Shown piece after piece: positions 24,691-35,208 of a stretch of 64,000 bases of DNA. The number at the start of each line of letters is the position of its first letter. Position 1 is the first letter of the stretch. Made by a program: the position numbers and the translations under genes. The notes under the pieces are model-generated. The model saw nothing but the letters and a program-made list of their open reading frames with translations. It did no database searches and was not told the DNA's origin. Source of the DNA: Caprimulgus europaeus (Eukaryota; Chordata; Aves; Caprimulgiformes; Caprimulgidae); NCBI GenBank assembly GCA_907165065.1, contig OU015525.1, positions 5,768,537-5,832,536 of the forward strand, in the 5' to 3' direction.

Positions 24691-27600
24691 AAAGTTGTCT
24701 GTCTTCATGACTCTAGGCTTAAAGATTTCTTGTTTTCAGTAAGTTTGATTGTTATTTGTATGTTCACATCCTATCTAACAAGTAAGAATATGGATTTGTG
24801 TCATAGAGGATGACTGAAAACTTCCATCTACATATATTTATTAGTGCAGTTCATGGTATGTGGATTCAAATTGGATTTTGAGACAGGTCATGATACAGAA
24901 GAAGGATGCAATAAGAATTAAGAAGTTGTAGCACCATAGCAGGACTTGAGAGTTTCCAAGTCACATCTACCTGGATTACTGTCTCATGTCTTAATGCAGA
25001 AGTGGCAGAATGAACTAACTGTGCATAGGGGACGTAGTAAAAATCTAACTCATTCGCTGGTAATTAAAACAAGTAGGAGTCATTAGACTGAAATATGCTG
25101 TGACTGAAATTCAAAGAAGCTTCATTAAGAATATGTCCATTTTAATGTGCACCTCTGCTTTGAAGCAACTCTGATCTGTAGACATTAGCCACACGTAGTC
25201 TAGTAACCACACGTCACACCTTCCCTGGACATAAAGTGCTGCGATACAGCGTTTGTACCTGGAGCTCTTTAATATCTCTCATTTAGCTCAGTTCATTGCA
25301 TTTCAATCATGGTTGGGCTAAAGGAGGCCTGTAAGGCTGAATGTCCTAGTGCTCGTATTTACACAGTTACTGAAATGTGGTAAATCATCTACCTGCCTGT
25401 TAATAGGGGTTATATATTATCTTGTACCAGGCTTTGGCTGCTCTACAAGGATACGAAAATTCTTATGGCCTGGACATCTCATGCAACATTTCACTGTTCT
25501 TTTTTAAGAGAAGCATGGAAAATGGGTCATGTACCCATGATTTTTCTTTAAATAATCAGTATTACTTTTTTTTCTTTCTTAAAGTATCTTGCCCCTATGT
25601 CTCTATACATCTGGGCATAGAGATACCTGCTGTCTCGTCTCTCTTCTCATCTGCATTTGAGTTCCTTCTGCTTCAGATGGTACATATTGTCCATGTTATA
25701 CTACACATAGGATTAGTTTAACTAGCAATTTAAAAAATAGCTACTTATTAGGTATGGACTCTTACCTATGTAAGAGAGCACCACTGTGTGCCTATTGAAC
25801 GGATAATGCAGAAAATAGTGGTTCCACTTGAAACGGTAGAAAAACCAGAAAAACCTTTTCCACTTCCATATTGCCATATGCAGTGGGAGTTTAGGTGAGG
25901 AGATTGTGTGGTGAAATCCATATATTTGACTATATTTACACAGAACTGAGTATGGGAGCCTACATTTGTGTCTCTGCTGTTACCTAGGCATTTCTTGTGC
26001 CAGCTCACTGCTATGTCCATAGGGAATGTGCCTCAATCACCACCTTATCACTGATTTCTAGAGCTGGTAACACTTTCTGGAGGTCTCCAATCTACCTAGT
26101 GTCTAGTCTAAACTTGCTTTGAGATCAGACAGACTCCCAACTCTGCACATAAGAGCCACAAACTCTTTTTTTGCCAGTAACTTTTCAGCCATGTTTGTCT
26201 CACATCCATCATAGAAAAATGGCAGAGGGGAGAAAATTTTAAGTCTCATTATGCAACCAATGAGGAATAAGGTGATTTTTTCAATAAACGCTAGGTTAAG
26301 CCACGTTATTCATGACCTGCAGCAGTTTTGCACAAAGCTGCCATTGTGCAAAAAATAGTCTTATGTGATACATTCTAGTATGGATTAGTTTTGTTTGAAT
26401 GAAATACAGGGCTTTTTTTTTTCTTTTTTCTTTTCATTTTTTTTTTCCCCCACAAGGCAGGATAAGAATGCTCTGAAAGTTGTCCTACCACAGACAAGCT
26501 ATAGAAATAAAGTTTTCTATAACCTAAAATAACATGCAAATCCTGGGATCGTGAAATTTCAAAACACGGGCGTCACTGTATGCCTGCCTGACCTGCTGGC
26601 TCTGTAGCAGATAATCAAAAGAAGTCTTCTACAAACCTGCTTGTGATGAATAGATAAAAAGGGGTTGTCCCACATTTAGAAATGAGACTAAGCAAGCTGG
26701 GGCTATGTCATAGAGTTTTTTAAAATAAGTCAAAAGGAGCTCAGGCTCACTGGAAAACACAGAGCTTTGAGAATTTAAACATTTTAAGCATCTTCCTTTG
26801 AATATTTAGATTAGGACGGGACACAAGCAGTACAAACTCAGAAGTGATTTTCACTTTGATAGCAAATTGGGCAAATCACCAAATGACGGGTTATTTTGGC
26901 TTCCAGAGGAGAAATGAAACAAGCAGGTACCATCCGTGTCCCAGCAATTTCACAGGGCAGGAAAAATGTCTACTGGAAAAAGGCATGCGCAAAATAAAAT
27001 AACTCCCACCAAAACCAGAGAGGTTAAACTGAACTGCTCGTTTCTGAAATAAATCTGTGGTAAATGTGCGTTCAGGTTTGCTGCGTAAAGATCCCAAGTA
27101 AAAGTTGGAGACAATCACACCCCAGAGCACTCGACACGTTCATGCTTCTCTTTTCAGCTGTAGTCTGACCCTGGTGTTTAGAGTTAATGGAAGAAGATTG
27201 TACTACATCTAAATGTTTAGAGCCGAGATCAAGTAGCACTGCAGTTCGATGCTCATCACGTGTCTGCCAAGGAGAGATGTGGAGGTTAAAATTGGACGTA
27301 AACTTTATACTGATTTAGAGGAAGAAAACTTGCTCCATCCAAATGAACAAGATTGGAAAATCCTTTAGCGAGCGAGTCCTGTGGGATGCTGCAGCATCCT
27401 CAGTCCGTTGTCATCACAGAGTTAAGAACAGACACAAACTCGAAACAATTTGGCAAGAACGATAATCGGACCAGTCGGGATCTGTCATCAGCATACTGGC
27501 CGCTGCAAAAGAGTGATTAAATAGGAAGACACAGACAATTATCAAAGACTAATTGCTTATTGTTGCTAGAACTATATGTGTTTTTCTTTTTAATTGCTTT

Positions 27601-28610
27601 TGGAGTGAATAAAGTGTCCTTAATTCAATTGTAAAATGTTTGGGAATGGGAAGTCTGCCAGGAATCAGACAGCTCAGAGGTCTTGTGAAAGAAATTGCCT
27701 CTTTCACTAGCCTGTATTCATGTTCAGTCATCCCATCCTCTGCCAACTTTCCTGTTTTCAGGTCCATGCCCCTATGTTAGCTGAAGGTCTCTGAGTTGTT
27801 AGTACTTTCAGGAGGCTGGGCTAGTTTGTTCATATCTTGTCCTGTATTTTTTATTCATCCCTGTCCAAGGGCCTTGACCCAAAGAGGAGCTGAACTCTTC
27901 AGGTCCATAGGGGTTTTGGATCAGCAGGCTCTGAGTATAAGGGCACTTTCCAGGACAGAACTAGCAGTGGTTGACAAGGTGAGATATTCGTGTAATTTCA
28001 ACCTGTTACAACAACATCTGTACCCCTTTGTGCTCTGCTACTATTGACTGCAGTGAAATTATGCAGGGGATGGATTTGGCTCAGTATTGTGTCAGTATAA
28101 CAATGAATGGACACGAGGATGTTATTCCAAGTTAAGATGCTCAGGTTTGGTGTGAGGAGCAGATCCAAACCACATACAGAAGATTTTATGCAAATAGCTA
28201 TGAGGCTCTTGTGTTATTAAATAACCATTCAACCATTTTCATGATGAGAGTGACAGGAAACACAATTTTTCTATTCATAGAAATGCCTTTTGTATGGATG
28301 TATTCAGCTCTGAAAATACTGCAGGACCTCATAATGGACAAACAAATATAACCAATGTGTAAATAATTTGCATGAATGCTTTAGAAAATGAAAGGGAACT
28401 GGCCTGCATGAGGGAGAACAAGTGGGAAGAGGAGAAACAGAAACAGTGTTTAGGTTTATGTATTGGAGGAGATACATAAGAAAATTCAAGGAGCCTGTTG
28501 TCTCAACAGAATGTCATGTTACCTGCCAGCTCCTCTGCGCAGCTGACTGAACCCCAAATAAGAGCCTGCTAAAACTGTTGCTGACCTAACATGCAGCACG
28601 AGGGGTCAGT
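24691..28610. other. intron, mostly unrecognised
   Basis: Contains the T-rich tract at 26408 and a block at 27180-27530 with more CpG than its surroundings and a 16-bp perfect palindrome (27384-27399). No exon was found. Confidence 0.45.
26408..26453. repeat. T-rich low-complexity tract
   Basis: Four runs of T separated by single C or short interruptions, ending in CCCCC. No poly(A) retrocopy could be recognised next to it on the reverse strand. Confidence 0.7.
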
Positions 28611-28860
28611 TTTGGGCCAAAGGCAGTTGATATTGGATCTGAGGAAGAATTGCTTGAGAACTCCCTGAAAGAGTTCTCAAGCATTGGAAGGGGTTGCCCA
28701 GGGCAGTGGTGGAGTCCCCATCCCTGGAGGGATTGAAGAGTCATATAGACACAGTGCTGGGGGACATGGGTTAATCGGGGACTTGTCAGTGTTGGGTTCA
28801 TGATTGGACTGGATGATCTTAAAGGTCTTTTAAAATTGAGATGATTCTGGGGTTCTATGA
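28611..28860 (+). mobile_element. CR1 LINE 3' fragment with hairpin mutation
   Basis: CR1 3' end of the same subtype as 40665-40968 and 52501-52861 (GGGGTTGCCCAGGGCAGTGG, AGTGTTGGGTTCATG). At 28651-28683 two perfect 13-bp inverted arms (TGCTTGAGAACTC / GAGTTCTCAAGCA) flank a 7-base loop; the sister copies have only 7 unrelated bases where the left arm stands. The tail is short (GATTCTGGGGTTCTATGA). Confidence 0.92.
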
Positions 28861-29030
28861 GAGGAAGGACAGAGAACTTGCCTGTTTGGAGACAGGCAGT
28901 ATCAGCTGGCTCTGTACACAGAGTTCACCTGTAGTATAGGATTTTTTTCTCCATTCTGAGCTTTCTTCCACCTGCATAATGTGTAAGATCAGAAATGCAC
29001 AGAATTGTTCAACCTATTGCTAAATGAATA

Positions 29031-29050
29031 ATTAAAAAAAAAAAAAAAAG
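29031..29050. repeat. poly(A) tract
   Basis: Run of about 18 A ending in GG. Upstream sequence on the plus strand was read for a processed retrocopy and none was recognised. Confidence 0.7.
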
Positions 29051-30371
29051 GAAGAATCCTCTTTGCATTAAGTTCCTTGCAAAATCGTGAATATTCTTGC
29101 AGAAGAGGGCAGGAAAAAAGAAAAAGCAGTTGTTCCAGACAGAATGCTGGCCCTTTCCTTGCTCTTTTAGGGCAGTTAGAAGTAAAGTTGGCCTGGGCAG
29201 ACATTTTAATCAGCACTTTAGATTTGGTGAACACAGGAAAACTGAATCATTCTGTGAGACTTTCACTGCAGCAGCTCTGGCTTGGGCTCTTGGTCTTTGG
29301 CTTTCCTCCATCGAAGTACCTGATGAGCATTATCTGGAGACATCAGTGTTGTTGTTGCTCCTCTCCCCTCCTCAGACCACAGCTCTTCCAATGCACAGAC
29401 CAAGATGGGTAAAACTAGTTGATTGACTAAAATTCCCCTAACTATCACAGTACAGCTGAGGAAGGCTTTCTTTGCTGTGCTCGAAGATCTCTTTTACCTT
29501 TTATGTGAGAAGTATTTACTCATTTGGGCATCTCTTACCTTGAGTTTTGACCTACTTGTTTGTGCCAAGCCATGCCTCTGTGAGGTGTTTACTTGAAGTC
29601 TTGAGGCAGGTTCCCAGCTGCAGCGAATGGCAGAGACCAATGCATCTGCTTCAGTTTGGGTTTAAAAGCAAATATTCAGTGGAAATTTCTCCATCCCCCA
29701 CTGTAAAGATGAGCACAAACACCCTGCCTTCCTCTGCAGCTTGTTTTTTAAAATGAACCTAAATTTGAGTGAGGAGAGTAAACATTGCTGAAATACGCGT
29801 TTCCACTGAGATTAAACATGTATTTGTATGCAGCTTTCCAAAATTAAACAGTGGCAAACAGGGAACTGGGTGCAGAAATGCAATTAGCCATGACTCAGGA
29901 CTCTTGACGTACAGGTGGGCCAAGGAGCTGCGAATGCTCACACAGAAACTTGACAAAGGAGCAAAAAACAACTTACTACGTGTTAACATGAGCAGAGTAA
30001 ATAACAAAATGTTAATAATGTTTGGTATTCATTTCCAAGCTGCTCCTTTGGGTGATGGAGGTAGAAGTGAACCTGGCAGGTGATGGTAAATGATGTTTTT
30101 CTTGTGGAATAGTGGTTATCTTCCCGTTAGTAACATTCATTCCCTTTTCTTGAGTTTTGAGATCCTGAAAGACAGACAGTGCATGAAATCTGATGGATTC
30201 TTTTCATATAATGGTCTCCCAGCCATTGTGATGTCAATAAGCATCACTTATCAGCTGGGCCAAGAAGCAGTTTTTCCAACTAAAAGGTGTATTCATTGAG
30301 ATCTTAAAAGACTTGGCTAGGCCATCATTGGAAAAGCAACACTTTCCAGTCACCCTTCTCACACATTCTGT

Positions 30372-30411
30372 CAATGCTCTTAAGGGTCTTTTCTAACCTA
30401 AATGATTCTAT
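30372..30411 (+). mobile_element. CR1 tail fragment, left part
   Basis: About 40 bases of a sense CR1 terminus: CTCTTAAGGGTCTTTTCTAA then CCTAAATGATTCTAT. It stops where the reverse CR1 begins. A stretch TGATTCTATGATTCT at 30670-30684 on the far side looks like the rest of its tail. Confidence 0.65.
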
Positions 30412-30667
30412 AGAATCATAGAATTGTTTTGATTGGAAAAAACCTTTAAGATCTTTGAGTCCAACCGAAAACCTGCCACTGCCAAGTCCACCACTAAACC
30501 ATGTCCCTAAGTAGCTCATCTACACATCTTTTAAATGAGCAACTCAACCACTTCCCTGGGCAGCCTGTTCCAGTGCTTGACAACCCTTTCAGTGAAGAAT
30601 TTTTTTCTAATATTCAGTCTAAACCTTCCCTGGTGCAACTTGAGGCCATTTCCTCTTGTCCTATCAC
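30412..30667 (-). mobile_element. CR1 LINE 3' fragment, apparently nested in a CR1 tail
   Basis: Inverted tail AGAATCATAGAATTG, then GAGTCCAACCGAAAACCTGC, CCACTAAACCATGTCCC, GCAGCCTGTTCCAGTGCTTG and CTTGAGGCCATTTCCTCTTG, truncated after CCTATCAC. It is flanked on both sides by sense-strand CR1 tail repeats. Confidence 0.93.
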
Positions 30668-30824
30668 TCTGATTCTATGATTCTTGGTGGCTTGTATCAT
30701 CCTCAATCCCTACCTTCAAAAATGTGTTAGACATTTCCTCCCTTGGTACAATAGTCACTTAGAAATAAGTCCTAGAAATAAAATATCCTTCATTTCCTCA
30801 GAGTGGTCCCATGCCTGTTCAAGG

Positions 30825-30900
30825 GTGCCAGGTAGAGACTGTGTCTTTCCTTCGTGTCTATCAAGCATTGCACAGTACTGTTGGCACCCAAGGATGGAAA
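30825..30900 (+). repeat. L2/L3-type tail, short
   Basis: GGTAGAGACTGTGTCTTTCC then AGCATTGCACAGTACTG resembles the same 3' end pattern as the stretch at 20065. Very short, so weakly supported. Confidence 0.3.
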
Positions 30901-32384
30901 AATAGTGGATGTGTGTAGGTAAATGAGCAGGAAATGAAGGGCAGGGAGAGGAAGCAGCATTCTTTTGACTTACTAAAGTACTTCAAAAAGTACTTTTAAT
31001 TAGAAGGAGATGGGTAGGTTTTTGTGGTTTGTTTTTTTTTTTGCCCTGACAGCCAGAGTTTACACTTCCACTTCTAAATATAATTTATATATGCTGTTTG
31101 CATTAAACTTGGTCCTTCTAATTTTCTGAAGTACTGTTTTTCTTATATCTGAATCTTTGGAGGATGGAGATACAGCCACCACTGTCTTCTGTGCTAGTGA
31201 CTGTATCTTCTGATTCCGAGCTAGTGTGTGCTGAAGCCAATAATGATTCACTCTCACAGCAGTGGTGTGAGCAGTCTCAGCTTTTATATACCATCTGTGT
31301 GAGCGAGCTGAATCTGCAGAAATGGGACCCTGTGCACATGGCTTTTCCTCTGTTCATGGATGAAAATATTAAAGCAAATCCGTCTGGTCCATGAGATGTT
31401 TTCTGTGTCAAGAAGGGAGTAAAACTGCCTGTCAAACCAAGCTGTTCTCTCTGATGAAAGGGGACTGTTTTTAAACACTCCTTTCCATAGTATTTTACAT
31501 GCCAGCCATGTGTGTTTTCTCATCTGACATCTCCTTGAGATCCTTGTCTTCAGTATTGCAGGAGGGAAGGGTGTGCTGGGAGGGAGGGAAATAATCTCTC
31601 AGTATGTACACAAGCACTTGTGCACACACATGCTCTTAAATCAATCTTAAATGAATTGAATTTTATTTTTTTTAGGAATATGAAAGAAAGTTAATCTGAT
31701 TGAGCCAAACTTAATTGCTTCCCTTTGGTTTGGATTTTCTATTTTTGCATGAAGATATTGGGTAGAAATGCTCTGAGCTATTTTTAGATACAAAGGTGGA
31801 TTCAGAGAGCAAAGGCTTCGTTTACAATTCCTACGGCAGAGTATTGAATTTTAAAGCTAAAAAGCAAGTTGATGAGCAGCTTGAAAATAAAGATTCATCC
31901 AGTTAGCTTAGTGAGTGTTTCTGAAGGTTCATGCTGGTCTGGGGAGCTAACCATTCTTGCAGCTGTAAGACCTGCTGTCTGAAGGATCAAGAAAAAAAAT
32001 GCTATTTTTTAAAAAATGAAAGTATTTCAAGCGAGAAGCTTGAAAATACAAAATTGTATAAACCCATGGATTTATAGAAATGCATTTCTTCTGAAGGAAG
32101 CATCTGAACTTCACTTCTGTGACAGGAGGCTTGGAAGCATAAATATTACTCACACACACATGTTTTTGTGTTTTGAAGAATTCAAGTCAGTTAATGCCAG
32201 ATAAGGGGATACCATTATAACCACCACTTCACCTCCATGATTTGAGGGCAATCCTGCAAGAAGCAATTTGATCAAGTTGGGTAGCAGAGCCCATAACATT
32301 AGAGTGTGCTATTGCAAAAGAAATCCAATGCCAAGCAGGTTTTCTATCTCTTTCCTGATATGCAATGGTGTTTGTAACTTCCTT

Positions 32385-32872
32385 TCACAGAATCACAGAA
32401 TAATTGAGGTTGGAAGAGAACTGTGGAGGTCATCTGGTCCAACCCCCTGCTCAAGCAGGGCCACCTAGAGCCACTTGCCAAGGACAATGTCCAGGTGGCT
32501 TTTTACTATCTCCAAGGATGGAGACTCCACAATCTGCCCGGGCAACCTGTGCCAGTGCTCGGTCACCCTCACAGTAAAAAAAGTATTTCTTGATGTTCAG
32601 AGAGAAGCTCATGTGTTCAGTTTGTGCCCATTGCCTCTGGTCCTGTCACTGGGCACCACTGAAAAGAGCCTGGCTCCATCCTCTTTGCACCTCCTCTTCT
32701 CCAGGCTGAACAGTTCCAGCTCTCTCAGCCTTTCCTCATATGTGAGGTACTCCAGATCCTTAATCCTCTTTGTGGCCCTTTACTGGACTCTCTCCAGTAT
32801 GTCCATCTCTCCCCTGCACTGGGGAGCCCATAACTGGACACAATACTCCAGGTATGGCCTCACCAGTGCTCT
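32385..32872 (-). mobile_element. CR1 LINE 3' fragment, about 490 bp
   Basis: Inverted tail CACAGAATCACAGAATAAT, then GGTCCAACCCCCTGCTCAAG and GGATGGAGACTCCAC, followed by the reverse-transcriptase end and CCATAACTGGACACAATACT. It breaks off after GGCCTCACCAGTGCT. The 160-codon plus-strand frame across it is antisense and meaningless. Confidence 0.95.
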
Positions 32873-33009
32873 CATCAAAAACTGGACATCTCCTTTGGAA
32901 AGGGAAGTTTGGCATGGAGACCATTCCAACTGGGACACCAGCATTGGTTTTGGATAGCTGCCACTTGAGCACTGCAGGGTTTCTTTGTACTCTCTCTTTA
33001 GGTTAGTAG

Positions 33010-33574
33010 GTCAAGAGAGGTTCTCCTCCCCTTCTACTCTGCCCTGGTGAGGCCACATCTGGAATATTGTGTCCAGTCCTGGGCCCCACAGTTCAAGAAG
33101 GACAGGGAACTGCTTGAGAGAGTCCAGCACAGAGCCACCAAGATGATGAAGGGAGTGGAGCATCTCCCTTATGAGGAGAGGCTGAGGGAGATGGACCTCT
33201 TTAGCTTGGAGAAGAGGAGACTGAGGGGTGACCTCATTAATGTTTATAAATACATGAAGGGTGAGTGTCAGGAGGATGGGGCCAGGCTCTTCACAGTGGT
33301 GTCCAATGATAGGACAAGGGGCAATGGGTGTAAGCTGGAACACAGGAGGTTCCACTTAAACTTGAGAAAGAACTTCTTTACGGTGAGGGTGACAGAGCCC
33401 TGGGACAGGCTGCCCAGGGAGGTTGTGGAGTCTCCTTCTCTGGAGACATTCAAGACCCGCCTGGACACCTTCCTGTGTGAACTCATCTAGGTGTTCCTGC
33501 TCCAGCAGGGGGATTGGACTAGATGTTCTCCTGAGGTCCCTTCCAATCCCTGACATTCTGTGATTCTGTGATTC
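33010..33574 (+). mobile_element. CR1 LINE 3' fragment with open reverse-transcriptase end
   Basis: The best preserved CR1 in the window. An uninterrupted frame at 33047-33490 covers the last ~147 codons of ORF2: [71 protein letters not shown] and [13 protein letters not shown]. It has no ATG of its own and lacks the catalytic reverse-transcriptase motifs. The 3' UTR follows (GGGGGATTGGACTAGATG) with the tail ATTCTGTGATTCTGTGATTC. It lies head to head with the copy at 32385-32872, 137 bp apart. Confidence 0.96.
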
Positions 33575-34984
33575 ATTGCTCTGCCAAGCTTCTTGTATCT
33601 GGGACTTGCTGCTGCATTTGGGCAGATTTGATCAAGAAGGGGTTTTAATCTGGGTAGCTCAGTTTTGCTGACCTGAGATCTGGAATAAATGTCCCTTTCT
33701 GAACTTGTTTCTTCTTTGCCACTAGCTTTTCCTTTTTTCCAATTGCTGTGCTAAGGCTTGTTCAGTTTACCAGGCTAAAGGGCATCATGAGAACATGCAT
33801 CATTTTGTAGTTTTTCATCTAAGGCTACAAAAAAAAATACTTTGGTGTAAAATATTTTTTACTGTGAAAGCTCCTGAAGCACAGAAGTAGTGTCTTTTCT
33901 TGAAGAGGGGACATTACTAATGTAAATCCAATGCTGTTGGCAGAGGAATAATATGCTGTATGTCAAGGCAAGCAACTGAGGAGGAGCTGGAGTGATTGAG
34001 ATGCCTCATGGGTGTATGAGATTGTGGGGATAGGTATTGACACAGAGGATGCTTTCTTACATGTGCCCAGGGCTTTCTCTTATCTCAGAACATGAACCCA
34101 TAGTGAAATAGAAATGTTCCTGTATTAATAGTGCATGGGAGATAACCCTCATCTGAGAAATACAGTAATACTGCACAACTGGGAACCCTTTCTGAGCAGG
34201 GAATTGGACTAGCAATTTCCTAGTGTGTTGGTAATGAAACATTTCTGTATAAGCAAATGGGCAAGGTTAGTGGACACATTACTCCAGCTGTCATTGTCCC
34301 AGCAGTAACCAATTTAGAGGCTTTATATTTTCTGCTATCCCAGTAAGAGAAAGAAAAGTAGAAAGTTAAAAATAGAAATCCCAGAATGAATTAAAGCACC
34401 AAGAGTGAACAAGCTGTAGTACTGCTGTATAATTTTAAAATCCCTTTTTTCCCTATTATCTGGACTTTAATATATGTATTACATTGCAAATTCTATCAGT
34501 GTCTGTCCTGCTCCAAAAGGTCACCTCCATACAAGAGGATTTATTCTGGCTGTAACATGTCAACATGGGCATCCAGCCCTGGATCTATCTAGCTCCCATT
34601 TGTATTGATGATTCCAATTTGTGTTTCCATTCACCTAATGCTGTTGATTTGCAGGAGAAGCATGAGAAGTTGTCTCTGGCTGTGGCCTGCAAGGGAGGAG
34701 ATTAAAAAGATATCTTCTGGTGCCTGTGTATAGATCATAACTGGGTTTTTTTATAGCTCTTTTGACAGTTGTGAACAGATATCAGACCTTCATGAACTGG
34801 TTGTTCCAAGTAGTTTTCCTGCAACACTACCCTACAGAACCTCCAGCGCTGGGTTTTCTTTCCATCTTGTACTCTTGTTTTAATTTAGGTTACTTTTTCT
34901 TGTCACGTTTTCTAACAATAAAGATTAATACAGTTTGTAAAGCAGGGGATCAGCATAATGTGGAATTGTTTTCTTGATTTGCAG
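33575..34984. other. intron immediately upstream of the TRAPPC9 exon
   Basis: Unique AT-rich sequence between the CR1 at 33010 and the splice acceptor. The acceptor context TTGTTTTCTTGATTTGCAG ends at 34984. Confidence 0.6.
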
Positions 34985-35208
34985 ATATCCTGGTTGATGG
35001 CAAGCTTTGCGACTGTGATATTGTGGTGGACTGCAAAGTGGGGGACCCCATCCCATTGGAGGTGAAGCTGACCAACTGGAGCAAACACAGCGTGGGGCCC
35101 TTCGCTCTCACTGTGACCCCCTACCAGGATTACCAAAATGGGGTGCACAACTATGAGCTGCAAGATGCTATCACCTTTGTGGGATCCAACACCTTCTACA
35201 TTGATTCA
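34985..35208 (+). CDS. TRAPPC9: TRAPPC9 penultimate coding exon
   Basis: Internal exon of TRAPPC9, the Trs120/NIBP subunit of the TRAPPII tethering complex, which acts at the Golgi in Rab activation and vesicle traffic and has been linked to NF-kB signalling. It is preceded by a pyrimidine-rich tract and TTTGCAG, and followed by the donor GTAAGT. The exon is 224 nt. It opens with two bases (AT) completing a split codon and ends on a codon boundary. The translation contains [20 protein letters not shown], then GPFALTV and QNGVHNYEL, which I recognise as the near-C-terminal beta-sandwich part of vertebrate TRAPPC9. The split codon would give Asp (GAT) if the previous exon ends in G, as the family expects. 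The reading frame runs on 189 nt past the donor, but that part has no family resemblance and is intron. Upstream exons lie outside the window. Confidence 0.95.

Larger units (their letters stand above)
1..34984 (+). other. TRAPPC9: TRAPPC9 intron (3' part)
   Basis: Inferred intron upstream of the exon at 34985. No exon of TRAPPC9 or of any other gene could be recognised in these 35 kb; the open frames are short and either random or parts of CR1 copies. The introns near the 3' end of TRAPPC9 are very long in vertebrates, so this is expected. Identified contents are listed separately. Confidence 0.75.

Noticed and set aside
32475..32957. 160-codon plus-strand open frame
   Set aside because: It runs antisense through the minus-strand CR1 at 32385-32872 and on into unique sequence; no protein family is seen.
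33047..33490. 147-codon CR1 frame as a working gene
   Set aside because: It lacks an ATG, the catalytic reverse-transcriptase motifs and the endonuclease; it is the tail of a dead 5'-truncated copy.
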